A stretch of DNA of 49,428 bases from an uncultured Bacilli bacterium (GTDB lineage Bacteria > Bacillota_I > Bacilli_A > RF39 > UBA660). Under the pieces are notes generated by a model. The model ran no database searches and had not been told where the DNA came from. It was given only the letters and a program-made list of their open reading frames with translations. The stretch's first letter is position 1. Each line of letters begins with the position of its first letter. A program made the position numbers and the translations under genes. This document shows positions 31,946-40,343 of the stretch, in pieces. The stretch lies in contig CALVZF010000005.1 of assembly GCA_944372455.1 (NCBI GenBank), forward strand, positions 1-49,428, in the 5' to 3' direction.

Positions 31946-33256
31946 TCTTTTAATATTAATAACAATTTGATATAAATAATTTAAATCAGATTCATTTATT
32001 TCTATATTGTATCCATTATTTTGTAAATTCACAATGGTATTCCTAATAACAGCAACTGCTCCTGTTATATCTTGTCTTTGAATTATTGGTTGTGGGTTAA
32101 TTGATTCTTGTTGATAGTTATTTAAGTTAGAAGTTTCACCAAAAGGATTAGGCGATCCAAATGCTGGAATTTCTGGATTATTGTTTATGTTATTATTTAT
32201 TTGATGTTCATTATAATTTGGATTTCCAAATTGTGTAGGATCAAATGTATTATTAGTATTATTTCCAAAAGCTGGTCCCATATTCATGTTAGCTGCTTCA
32301 TCATCTAAATTGAAAAATTTTCCTCCAGTAGAAATTTTTTGATTCGGTTGACTTGAAATATTATTTTGTAGTTCATTATTTATATTATTAGATTGTATTC
32401 CGATATTATCAAATGATGGTATAGGATTATTATTTGAAATGTTATTTTCATTTTGTTTATCTATGATAGGAATATTCGGAATATTAATATTATTAGAATT
32501 ATTAAAATCTGCAGAATTAGTAGATTCGATCGGATTTGACGTATTAACATCATTATTTGTTGCCATATTTATCTCTCCTAAATTAGTTTCTTCTTTTACT
32601 AAAGGAGTATCAAATTGAAAATCAATAATTTCATCTTGTGAAACTTCGTCTTTTATTTCTCCTAATACTTTTTTAATTTCATTATCTGTTTCTCTAACTG
32701 TCATTCTTCTATCAACAATTTGATGTAGCATATTATTTTGTTCATTTTTATCTTTTAATCTTAATAAACTTCTAGCGTGTCTTTCTGAAATTTTATTATC
32801 CAATAATGCTTGTTGAGCTTCTTCACTTAAATTTAAAAGTCTTAATTTATTAGATACTGTAGATTGTTTTTTCCCCACTCTCTTAGCTAATTCTTCTTGA
32901 TTCATTTGTCCTAATTCTAGTATTTTTTCATAAGATTTTGCTTCTTCTATTGCAGTTAAATCTTTTCTTTGAATGTTTTCTATTAGCGCGATTTCAGCGC
33001 TTTCACTTTCATTTAATTCCATAACAATAGCAGGAACTGTTCTAAGTCCTATTAAATTAGCAGCTTTAAATCTTCTTTCACCTGCTATAATTTCAAATTT
33101 ATCTTCTAACTTTCTCAATACAAGTGGTTGGATAATGCCATGCTGTCTAATTGAATCAGCTAACTCTTCTAAACCTTCTTGATCAAAATTTTTTCTAGGT
33201 TGAAACCTGTTTGGAATAATATCATCAACATTAATTTGTTTAACTTCAGTATTCAT
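31943..33256 (-). CDS. noc: Noc-like ParB-family nucleoid occlusion/segregation protein with Asn-rich insert
   Basis: The protein of about 437 residues has the ParB/Noc N-terminal CTPase domain (IIPNRFQPR, AGERRFKAAN, ALIENIQRKDL) and a central HTH domain (KKQSTVSNKLRLL, ISERHARSLL). A stretch of about 180 residues rich in Asn, Pro and Ser (about 215-395) follows, then a short C-terminal dimerisation domain. Gln in KQS, Lys in SNK and Arg in ERHAR match residues I recall as favouring Noc rather than ParB site recognition. It lies beside rsmG with no parA/soj, as noc does, and a perfect Noc site lies at 40038. The ATG at 33256 is 8 nt from AGGAGG. Typical Noc is about 280-290 residues, so the insert is unusual. 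Confidence 0.8.
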   Translation of the reverse strand: MNTEVKQINVDDIIPNRFQPRKNFDQEGLEELADSIRQHGIIQPLVLRKLEDKFEIIAGERRFKAANLIGLRTVPAIVMELNESESAEIALIENIQRKDLTAIEEAKSYEKILELGQMNQEELAKRVGKKQSTVSNKLRLLNLSEEAQQALLDNKISERHARSLLRLKDKNEQNNMLHQIVDRRMTVRETDNEIKKVLGEIKDEVSQDEIIDFQFDTPLVKEETNLGEINMATNNDVNTSNPIESTNSADFNNSNNINIPNIPIIDKQNENNISNNNPIPSFDNIGIQSNNINNELQNNISSQPNQKISTGGKFFNLDDEAANMNMGPAFGNNTNNTFDPTQFGNPNYNEHQINNNINNNPEIPAFGSPNPFGETSNLNNYQQESINPQPIIQRQDITGAVAVIRNTIVNLQNNGYNIEINESDLNYLYQIVINIKR

Positions 33257-33311
33257 CAAGGACCCCTCCTTATCTTATTCTATATTTTATTTTAAATTGT
33301 TTTGTCATTTT

Positions 33312-34016
33312 TTACAATGGTTTTTTCTTAATTTGTTCAAATTTTCTAGGATATAATTTACTAGTTTTTTTATTTTTTTTAAATTTTATAAGAGTTCTAA
33401 TACTATTTTCTATAGGAAGAACAAATTCTAATTTTTGTGTTAATTTACAATTTAAACTTTCACATAATTTATCTATATTGATTAATTCTTCTGTTACATT
33501 AGCTTTCATTGCTATAAAATTTCCATTAATTTTAGTCATTGGTATTCCAATTTCTAATAACATATTTAATTTAGCAACTGCACGAGCTGTTACTAAATCA
33601 AATTTTTCTATATTATTTTTTGCATACACTTCTATTCTTTCATGTACAGCTTCTATATTTTTTAAATTTAACTCCTTTATTACTTCATTTAAAAAATTAA
33701 TTCTTTTTTGTAAGGAATCAACTAATACAACTTTTATATTTGGAAATAAAATTTTTATTACTAAACCTGGAAATCCTGCTCCACTTCCTAAATCACATAG
33801 AGTGTTGATGCTTTTTAAATCAATTATTTTATTTAATGTTGCTGAATCATAAAAATGTTTAAGATATACTTCTTCTTTTTTAGTAATTCCTGTTAAATTC
33901 ATTACTTTATTGTATTCTATTAATAATTTGTAATATTTTTCTAATTGGTTTAATTGATTATCGTTTATTTTTATTCCTATTTTTTCAAATTCTTCTGTTA
34001 ACAAAATATTATTCAT
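33312..34016 (-). CDS. rsmG: 16S rRNA (guanine527-N7)-methyltransferase RsmG
   Basis: The 234-residue SAM methyltransferase has the motif DLGSGAGFPGLVIKI (about residue 72), VLVDSLQKRINFL, and VTARAVAKLNMLLE. It methylates G527 of 16S rRNA. Its start overlaps the end of mnmG by 8 nt, the standard gidA-gidB pairing. The C-terminus is a Lys-rich tail. Confidence 0.96.
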   Translation of the reverse strand: MNNILLTEEFEKIGIKINDNQLNQLEKYYKLLIEYNKVMNLTGITKKEEVYLKHFYDSATLNKIIDLKSINTLCDLGSGAGFPGLVIKILFPNIKVVLVDSLQKRINFLNEVIKELNLKNIEAVHERIEVYAKNNIEKFDLVTARAVAKLNMLLEIGIPMTKINGNFIAMKANVTEELINIDKLCESLNCKLTQKLEFVLPIENSIRTLIKFKKNKKTSKLYPRKFEQIKKKPL

Positions 34017-35871
34017 GAAAGCCTCTTTTTTTCAAATAAACCATTAAAATAGAAATATCTGCAGGATTTACTCCACTGATTCTTGTAGCTTGACCAATAG
34101 ATTGTGGTTTTACTTGGGACAATTTTTGTCTAGCTTCAGAGGCTATATTAGGAATTTTTTGATAATCTAAATTATCGGGAATTTTTTTATTTTCTAATTT
34201 TAACATTTTTTCAGCTTCTCTAATTGATTTTTTTATATATCCTTCATATTTAATATTAATTTCTACTTGTTCTTGAATTTCTTTGTTATAATTTAATTTT
34301 TTAAAATGGTTAATGTTATCCATTTTAATTTCTGGACGTTTTAATAATTCATATAGACTTATACCATCTTTTATTGTTGTACTGGAAATACTATTTAAAT
34401 ATTCATTTACTTCTTTAGTTGGTGTTATTTTATTTTCTTTTAATTCTTTTTCTAATTGTTTAATACTTTCAATTTTATCTATTAGTTTTTTATGTCTTTC
34501 TTCCTTTATTAATCCTACACTATATCCATATTCACTTAATCTTAAATCTGCATTGTCATGTCTTAATAATAATCTAAATTCTGCCCTAGAAGTTAATAAT
34601 CTATATGGTTCTTTAGTACCTTTAGTTACTAAGTCATCTATTAATACACCAATATAAGCTTCATTTCTTTTTAATATTAATGGAGATTTTGATTCTAATT
34701 TTAATGAAGCATTAATTCCCGCAATAAGACCTTGTGCTGCTGCTTCTTCATATCCACTTGTACCATTTATTTGTCCTGCTGTATATAAATTTTCTATTAT
34801 CTTAGTTTCAAGTGAAGGATTTATTTGTAATGGATTAATAGCATCATATTCTATGGCATAAGCATATTTTAATATTTTAACATTCTCTAATCCCACAATG
34901 CTGTGAACCATTTTTTCTTGAACATCATAAGGCATACTTGTGGAAAATCCTTGTAAATAGATATCATCGTAGTATAAACTTTCTGGTTCTAAAAATAATT
35001 GATGTCTTTCTTTATCTGCAAATCTTACTACTTTGTCTTCAATTGAGGGACAGTATCTTGGTCCAATACCTTCCGCATATCCACCATACATTGCAGATTT
35101 TTCTAAATTTTCTTTAATAATTTGATGGGTTTTTTCATTTGTATATACTAAGTAACATGGCTCTTGTTTTGATACATCATATAAAGGATCTGTTTCATAA
35201 CTAAATGCCCATCTTTCTTGATCTCCATCTTCTCTTTTAGTTTTAGAATAGTCTATTGTACTTTTATCTAATCTTTGAGGAGTTCCTGTCTTAAGTCTTT
35301 GAATTTCAAATCCTAATGATCTTAATTTATCACTTAAATGTAATGATGGTTTTTGATTATTTGGTCCTTTTCTTGTTCTTTTATCTCCTACTAAAATATC
35401 TGCTTTTAAATAAGTACCAGTTGTTAAAATAACAATATTGGAAGTTATAGATTTTCCATCTTCTAATATTACTCCGTCTATTTTATTATTATTAACAATT
35501 AAATCTTCTACCATTGATTCTAATAATGTTAAGTTTTCTTGTTCTTTTAAAGTTTTTTGCATATTTTTAGGGTAAGTAATTTTATCTGCTTGAGCTCTTA
35601 AACTTCTTACTGCAGGACCTTTAGATGAATTTAACATTTTCATTTGGATGTGACTTTTATCTGCGTTCTTACCCATTTCTCCACCTAAAGCATCTATTTC
35701 TCTAACTACTATCCCCTTTGCACTTCCTCCAATTGAAGGATTACATGGCATATCTGCAATATTATTTATATTTCCAGTAACTAGTAAAGTTTTATGTCCT
35801 TTTCTAGAGCTTGCTAAGGCAGCTTCGCATCCTGCGTGGCCGCCACCAACTACTATTATTTCGTAATCCAT
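34009..35871 (-). CDS. mnmG: tRNA uridine-5-carboxymethylaminomethyl modification enzyme MnmG
   Basis: The FAD protein of about 620 residues has the dinucleotide-binding IIVVGGGHAGCEAALA at the N-terminus, the signature CNPSIGG and the GidA C-terminal domain (KPQSIGQATRISGVNPADIS). With MnmE it modifies U34 of several tRNAs. The ATG at 35871 is better spaced from GGAAGTG than an in-frame GTG at 35880. An unrelated zinc-ribbon gene separates it from mnmE, an uncommon interruption. Confidence 0.97.
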   Translation of the reverse strand: MDYEIIVVGGGHAGCEAALASSRKGHKTLLVTGNINNIADMPCNPSIGGSAKGIVVREIDALGGEMGKNADKSHIQMKMLNSSKGPAVRSLRAQADKITYPKNMQKTLKEQENLTLLESMVEDLIVNNNKIDGVILEDGKSITSNIVILTTGTYLKADILVGDKRTRKGPNNQKPSLHLSDKLRSLGFEIQRLKTGTPQRLDKSTIDYSKTKREDGDQERWAFSYETDPLYDVSKQEPCYLVYTNEKTHQIIKENLEKSAMYGGYAEGIGPRYCPSIEDKVVRFADKERHQLFLEPESLYYDDIYLQGFSTSMPYDVQEKMVHSIVGLENVKILKYAYAIEYDAINPLQINPSLETKIIENLYTAGQINGTSGYEEAAAQGLIAGINASLKLESKSPLILKRNEAYIGVLIDDLVTKGTKEPYRLLTSRAEFRLLLRHDNADLRLSEYGYSVGLIKEERHKKLIDKIESIKQLEKELKENKITPTKEVNEYLNSISSTTIKDGISLYELLKRPEIKMDNINHFKKLNYNKEIQEQVEINIKYEGYIKKSIREAEKMLKLENKKIPDNLDYQKIPNIASEARQKLSQVKPQSIGQATRISGVNPADISILMVYLKKRGFHE

Positions 35872-35960
35872 ATTTTTCACTTCCCATAATTATTATTTTT
35901 TCTGCTAAGATATTATACTAAATATATTTAAAATGTCAAAATAATTTATTAATTGAAATA

Positions 35961-35983
35961 AAAAAAGAATCATTAAAGATTCT
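35961..35983 (-). terminator. terminator of the zinc-ribbon gene
   Basis: AGAATC/GATTCT followed by a T-run on the minus strand overlaps the stop codon at 35982, so mnmG has separate initiation. Confidence 0.65.
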
Positions 35984-36428
35984 AATACCAGGCTGTCAAC
36001 AGTTGGATAATTATAAAAATATTAGAAACAATTACTATTGAATTTAAGATTATACCTGATATATTAAATGAATTTTGTTTTTCATTCCTTCCACTTATAC
36101 CAAGAATTAATCCTATAATAGATTCTGGTAATGAAAGAATTGTATACCCTATTATGTATCCTGCTACTGAACTAATATATGAATATAAAATTATTTCATA
36201 TTTTGCTGTTTCTAAAGATAAGAGTTCTAAAAGTACAAAGACAATAGCTATTATACCTAATACCATACTGGCAATACTTTTACCATTACCTTTTTCTTTT
36301 TTTATAATTACTTGTGGTTTAGTTATTTGTTTTTCTTTTAAAGTATTTCCAACAAATTTTCCACATTTTAAACAAAAATCTGCATTTTCTTTAATTTCAT
36401 TTCCACAATTGCTACAAAATTTCCCCAT
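35982..36428 (-). CDS. zinc-ribbon membrane protein between mnmE and mnmG
   Basis: The 148-residue protein starts with a zinc ribbon (FCSNCGNEIKENADFCLKCG, four Cys in two CxxC pairs), a basic linker, then three or four membrane helices (about 52-70, 80-100, 100-115, 124-145). This is a common Bacillota architecture of unknown role (zinc ribbon plus a DUF4190-like membrane part). It begins 15 bp after mnmE and splits the usual mnmE-mnmG pair. Confidence 0.8.
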   Translation of the reverse strand: MGKFCSNCGNEIKENADFCLKCGKFVGNTLKEKQITKPQVIIKKEKGNGKSIASMVLGIIAIVFVLLELLSLETAKYEIILYSYISSVAGYIIGYTILSLPESIIGLILGISGRNEKQNSFNISGIILNSIVIVSNIFIIIQLLTAWY

Positions 36429-36443
36429 TTACATCAAACTCCT

Positions 36444-37799
36444 TTATTTTCCTAAACAAAATTGAGTAAATAATTGATCAATTAGTTCATCTTGATAGGT
36501 ATCCCCTATTATTTCACCTAGTAAATCCCATATTGATTTGAGGTCTATTGCTATTATATCAGTTGGGACTTCATTTTTAATTGCCATCTTAATCTCTTTT
36601 AATTTTTTTAGACAACTTTTTAAAATTGAAATACTTCTAGCACTACTTAAATATGTTAAATCTTTATCATCTAAATTTCCCATATTAAAGATTTCAATTA
36701 TTTTCTTTTTCAATTCTTTTAATCCATCTATGTTAATTGTATCACATTGAATAATATTTTTTTCATTAATTTTCTCTATTTCTAAATTTGTAGCTAAGTC
36801 TATTTTATTAATTGCTATTATTCTAGTTTTATTTTTAGTTAGTTCTAACAATTCATAATCTTCAGCTGTTAATTTTTCATTATTATTTAAAACTAATATT
36901 ATTAAATCTACTTCGTTTAAAATCTTTTTACTTTTTTCTACCCCTATTTTTTCAACAAGATTATTTGTCTTACGTATTCCTGCTGTATCAATAATATTAA
37001 TCATTATTCCATTTAAAAGAAAACTTCCCTCAACTATATCTCTTGTAGTTCCTTCAATATTTGTAACAATTGCTTTGTCTTCTTCTATTAATTTATTTAA
37101 GATACTACTTTTTCCTACATTTGGTCTTCCGAATATTCCTATTTTAATTCCTTCTTTTAATAATTTAGTATTTTCTGATTTAGCAATTATTTCCTTTAAT
37201 TTTTGTTCTACATAATCTGTTTTTTCATCTAATATTTTATTTGTTAATATTATCGCATCTTCATATTCTGGATAATCAATATTTACTTCAATATTAGCTA
37301 AAATTTCTATAATATTTTGTCTTAAATCTTTAATTATTTCTGAAATTTTACCTTCTATTCCATTAATAGCTAACTTTCTTGTTAGTTCTGTTTTAGAATT
37401 AATCATATCCATTACTGATTCTGCTTCAATTAAATCAATTCTACCATTTAAAAAAGCTCTTTTAGTAAATTCGCCAGGTTCTGCTAATCTACAACCATTA
37501 TTTAATAATATTTCTAAAATTTTATTAGTAACTGAAATTCCTCCATGACAATTTATTTCTACTATATTTTCTTTAGTAAATGTTTTTGGAGCTCTCATAA
37601 TTGATACTAAAACTTCATCTATTTTTTCACCATTATCTATTATATATCCATAATTGATTGTATGAGATTTTACTTTTTCTAAATCTTTTCCTTTAAATAT
37701 CTTGTTTACTATTTTTATGGAATCTTCACCACTAATTCTAATAATAGAAATAGCTCCAATACTTAATGCTGTAGAAATGGCTACTATTGTATCATCCAT
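36444..37799 (-). CDS. mnmE: tRNA modification GTPase MnmE
   Basis: The 451-residue protein has the N-terminal tetrahydrofolate-binding domain, helical domain and inserted G domain with GIFGRPNVGKSS (P-loop), DTAGIR and NKIDLA, and the C-terminal FCLGK with Cys448 required for modification. It works with MnmG on U34 of tRNAs. It lies downstream of jag, in the conserved origin cluster. Confidence 0.97.
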   Translation of the reverse strand: MDDTIVAISTALSIGAISIIRISGEDSIKIVNKIFKGKDLEKVKSHTINYGYIIDNGEKIDEVLVSIMRAPKTFTKENIVEINCHGGISVTNKILEILLNNGCRLAEPGEFTKRAFLNGRIDLIEAESVMDMINSKTELTRKLAINGIEGKISEIIKDLRQNIIEILANIEVNIDYPEYEDAIILTNKILDEKTDYVEQKLKEIIAKSENTKLLKEGIKIGIFGRPNVGKSSILNKLIEEDKAIVTNIEGTTRDIVEGSFLLNGIMINIIDTAGIRKTNNLVEKIGVEKSKKILNEVDLIILVLNNNEKLTAEDYELLELTKNKTRIIAINKIDLATNLEIEKINEKNIIQCDTINIDGLKELKKKIIEIFNMGNLDDKDLTYLSSARSISILKSCLKKLKEIKMAIKNEVPTDIIAIDLKSIWDLLGEIIGDTYQDELIDQLFTQFCLGK

Positions 37800-37854
37800 A
37801 ATATAACTCCTTTCTTTTGTTGATAATTATATCATAAAAATTAAAAAGAAGAAA

Positions 37855-38463
37855 TTAATCTTCTTTTGGTTTAATAACTATTGCCCTATTTGGCTCTTCT
37901 CCAACACTTTCTGTATAGATTCCTTTAAAATTAGTAAGTGCACTATGTACAATTCTTCTTTGATAAGAATTCATTGGTTCAAGTTTTGCTTCTATTTTAG
38001 TTGTTGCTACTTCTTTAGCAGTTTTTTTAGCTAAATATTCTAAATTTTTTAATTGTTTTTCTTTATAATTTTCTACATCTAATAAAATGTTCATTTTAGT
38101 ATTATATTTATTTTGTAGCATTTGTTTAACAATAAGTTGTAATGAGGCTAATGTTTGTCCATTTTTTCCTATTAATATATTATTATGTTCTGAATACATT
38201 TTCATATTTATGGTATTTTCTCTAATTTTAATTCCTATTTGGACTTCTATACCCATTTGCTCAGTTATATTTATCAAAAAGTTTTTAATTTCTTCAACAA
38301 TATCTGATCTTTTTAAAACTTCTATTTCTATTTTTTTTGAGAATAAGCCTTGTTTTGTTTCTTTTTCAGATATTATCATTTCATTTTCTGATATATTTAA
38401 TTCATCACATGCCATTTTTATAGCTTCTTCTTTTGTTTTACCAATGTAACTATATTTATTCAT
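37855..38463 (-). CDS. jag: RNA-binding protein Jag/KhpB
   Basis: The 202-residue protein has an N-terminal Jag domain (YIGKTKEEAIKMACDEL, FSKKIEIEV), a KH domain with GKNGQTLASLQ (about 100-110) and an R3H domain (MNSYQRRIVHSAL). It partners KhpA in Gram-positives and affects cell elongation and division; it was named as SpoIIIJ-associated. It starts one base after the yidC stop. Confidence 0.94.
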   Translation of the reverse strand: MNKYSYIGKTKEEAIKMACDELNISENEMIISEKETKQGLFSKKIEIEVLKRSDIVEEIKNFLINITEQMGIEVQIGIKIRENTINMKMYSEHNNILIGKNGQTLASLQLIVKQMLQNKYNTKMNILLDVENYKEKQLKNLEYLAKKTAKEVATTKIEAKLEPMNSYQRRIVHSALTNFKGIYTESVGEEPNRAIVIKPKED

Positions 38464-38464
38464 A

Positions 38465-39391
38465 TTACTTATTTACCTCTCTTTTAACCCATAAGTTTTG
38501 AAGAATTGTGAATACTGAAGTTGCTATCCAATATATTGCGATTGCAGTTGGTAAACTAAATGATGCGATTGATATAAATATTATCATAAATCTACTCATA
38601 AATTTCATTTGCTTTTCTTGATCTGGTGAACTTGCAGTTGCATTCAATTTAAATGAAAAATATGTTGTAACAATTATTAATGCTATTAAAATTAAATAAT
38701 AGTATTGACCTTTTGTTAGAGCTACTAATGGATTTGTTCCTAAATGTAATCCAAGGAAAGTTCCTTCAAAAAGTGCGGGTACCCTATTTACTGCTTCTAA
38801 AAATGCAAAGAAAACAGGAATTTGTAACATTGAAAATAGGCATCCAGACATTGGATTAATATTATATTTTTTATAAATAGCTAATTGTTCTTGGGTTTTT
38901 TGCATCATAACTTGTTGGTCATCTTGTGGTTTATTTTTATATTTTTTTTCTAATCTTTCTATCTCAGGTTGAGCTTTTTTCATATTTTCTGATTGCATTG
39001 CAGTCTTTTTAGTTATTGGTAAAGTAACTAATCTTATTAATATACTAACAATTAATATTGCGGCACCATAGCTTTTTATTAAAGTTCCAATCTTTAATAT
39101 CAACCATGCTAATGGTTTTACAAATATACTTGTCCATAAGCCTTCATATCCTCCAGAAGTAACTTTAAAATCTTTACAACTAACTAATTTGTCAACATTA
39201 ACCTTATGATCTTCATAGATTTTTATTACTTCTTCATTTGTTGGTCTACATAAAATATTTTCATTTAAAGTTTGTCCTGTTTTTTCATAAGTAACAACTT
39301 TTTTACCTTCTTTTAATGGTTTAGTACATCCTGTTATTAAAAATACTGTACAAGCTAATAAAATTAAAAGTTTGTTTTTCTGTTTATTCAT
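38465..39391 (-). CDS. yidC: membrane protein insertase YidC/SpoIIIJ
   Basis: The 308-residue lipoprotein precursor has the lipobox LITGC with Cys22 and five C-terminal membrane segments of the YidC/Oxa1 core (GAAILIVSILIRLVTLPITK; MSGCLFSMLQIPVFFAFLEAV). It inserts and folds membrane proteins and, as SpoIIIJ, is needed for forespore sigma-G activation. It lies 4 bp after rnpA and is followed by jag. Confidence 0.96.
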   Translation of the reverse strand: MNKQKNKLLILLACTVFLITGCTKPLKEGKKVVTYEKTGQTLNENILCRPTNEEVIKIYEDHKVNVDKLVSCKDFKVTSGGYEGLWTSIFVKPLAWLILKIGTLIKSYGAAILIVSILIRLVTLPITKKTAMQSENMKKAQPEIERLEKKYKNKPQDDQQVMMQKTQEQLAIYKKYNINPMSGCLFSMLQIPVFFAFLEAVNRVPALFEGTFLGLHLGTNPLVALTKGQYYYLILIALIIVTTYFSFKLNATASSPDQEKQMKFMSRFMIIFISIASFSLPTAIAIYWIATSVFTILQNLWVKREVNK

Positions 39392-39395
39392 TTTT

Positions 39396-39728
39396 TCATC
39401 TCCATTTTATTTTGCTAACTAATTCAATTAGGCTAATTTCTATTTCTTGAAAATTACAATTCAATATACCTCTTCTAACTATTATAATATAATCTTTAGA
39501 ATTTTGAAATATTTTTTCATTTTTATCTATAATATTTTTTAATTGTCTTTTGATTTTATTTCTTTTGACTGCATTTCCTAATTTTTTGCTTACAGTAATA
39601 CCAAAACGTTTTCTGTTTAAATCATTATCAATATAATAAATAGAAAAATTATTATTTACTACATATTTTTTATTATTAATAATTTTAGTAAAATCTTTAT
39701 TTTCTTTAACTATATTTAACTTTTTCAT
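39396..39728 (-). CDS. rnpA: ribonuclease P protein component
   Basis: The 110-residue basic protein has the RnpA motif NAVKRNKIKRQLKNII and FGITVSKKLG. It binds RNase P RNA and aids tRNA 5' maturation. It lies downstream of rpmH with a strong terminator-like hairpin between the two genes, so its expression probably depends on read-through. Confidence 0.95.
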   Translation of the reverse strand: MKKLNIVKENKDFTKIINNKKYVVNNNFSIYYIDNDLNRKRFGITVSKKLGNAVKRNKIKRQLKNIIDKNEKIFQNSKDYIIIVRRGILNCNFQEIEISLIELVSKIKWR

Positions 39729-39763
39729 TTAAACCAACTCTTTTCCTAAATATATAAGTTAGC

Positions 39764-39788
39764 AAAAAACCACTGTTCAACAGTGGTT
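39764..39788 (-). terminator. terminator/attenuator between rpmH and rnpA
   Basis: AACCACTGTT/AACAGTGGTT, a perfect 10-bp stem with a 1-nt nominal loop and a T-run on the minus strand, lies between rpmH and rnpA. It would lower rnpA relative to rpmH. Confidence 0.75.
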
Positions 39789-39792
39789 AATT

Positions 39793-39915
39793 TTATTTAC
39801 TAAGTCTTTTACGACCTTTTCTTCTTCTTGATTTAATAACTTTTGTTTTAATACGAGCGAAAAATCCGTGTTTTTTTTGTTTTTTTCTTTTATTTGGTTG
39901 ATAAGTTCTTTTCAT
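39793..39915 (-). CDS. rpmH: 50S ribosomal protein L34
   Basis: This short, strongly basic 40-residue protein starts [18 protein letters not shown] and ends [11 protein letters not shown], the clear L34 signature; L34 is usually 44-46 residues, so four residues are lost in the middle. Shine-Dalgarno GGAGG lies 10 nt before the ATG. It is divergent from dnaA across the origin, as is usual. Confidence 0.96.
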   Translation of the reverse strand: MKRTYQPNKRKKQKKHGFFARIKTKVIKSRRRKGRKRLSK

Positions 39916-39962
39916 TTATTAAACACCTCCAGATCTAACGATATTTCTTGAACGCATCTATA

Positions 39963-39990
39963 ATTATAAGGAAATATTAATTTTTGTCAA
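39963..39990 (-). promoter_or_regulatory. rpmH promoter
   Basis: TTGACA (39985-39990), 16 bp, TATAAT (39963-39968) on the minus strand is a consensus promoter about 50 bp upstream of rpmH. Confidence 0.75.
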
Positions 39991-40037
39991 TACTTAATAG
40001 AATTTTTTCTTCCTAAAAATATTAATCTACAATAAAT

Positions 40038-40051
40038 ATTTCCCGGGAAAT
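40038..40051. promoter_or_regulatory. Noc-binding site
   Basis: ATTTCCCGGGAAAT is identical to the known Bacillus Noc-binding consensus and sits in a 22-bp perfect palindrome (40034-40055). A further ATTTCCC half-site follows at 40057-40063. It lies between rpmH and dnaA, and a noc-like gene is 7 kb away. Confidence 0.82.
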
Positions 40052-40055
40052 ATTT

Positions 40056-40343
40056 TATTTCCCAAATTCACAACTATCTGTGGAAAACTATTATTGTAAT
40101 TAACGTTAATATTATAGTTTTCCACAATTTCCACAGCTGTGTTAATAATTTATTACACAACTGTGTTTATTTTATCCACAATGGTGTGTATAACTTAAAA
40201 ATTTACTTATTTTATTAAGTATTAGTTGTTTATAATTCTGTTAATATTTTTTTTATTTAAAAATTTTATTGTTTTTTGTTTCTTTTTCCACAAATATGGT
40301 TTAAAATATTAGATAGATTGAAACTTCTATAGGAGGTGAGGGT
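40056..40343. other. oriC, upstream DnaA-box region (rpmH-dnaA intergenic)
   Basis: The gene-free stretch 39916-40343 holds, besides the rpmH promoter and Noc site, a cluster of DnaA-box-like 9-mers: TGTGGAAAA (40079), TTTTCCACA (40118), ATTTCCACA (40127), TTATCCACA (40172, consensus), TGTGTATAA (40185; minus-strand TTATACACA) and TTTTCCACA (40284). Boxes at 40079 and 40118 form a 13-bp inverted repeat around ATTAACGTTAAT. This is the upstream half of a bipartite origin and likely also the site of dnaA autoregulation. Confidence 0.85.

Noticed and set aside
33478-33852. 124-codon plus-strand frame opposite rsmG
   Set aside because: It is a shadow of rsmG; the minus-strand frame carries the SAM motif and overlaps mnmG in the standard way.
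40261-40320. A sigma-A promoter for dnaA (TTGTTT followed by TTAAAAT)
   Set aside because: The spacing is 19-20 bp and the hexamers are poor; no reliable dnaA promoter can be named by eye.
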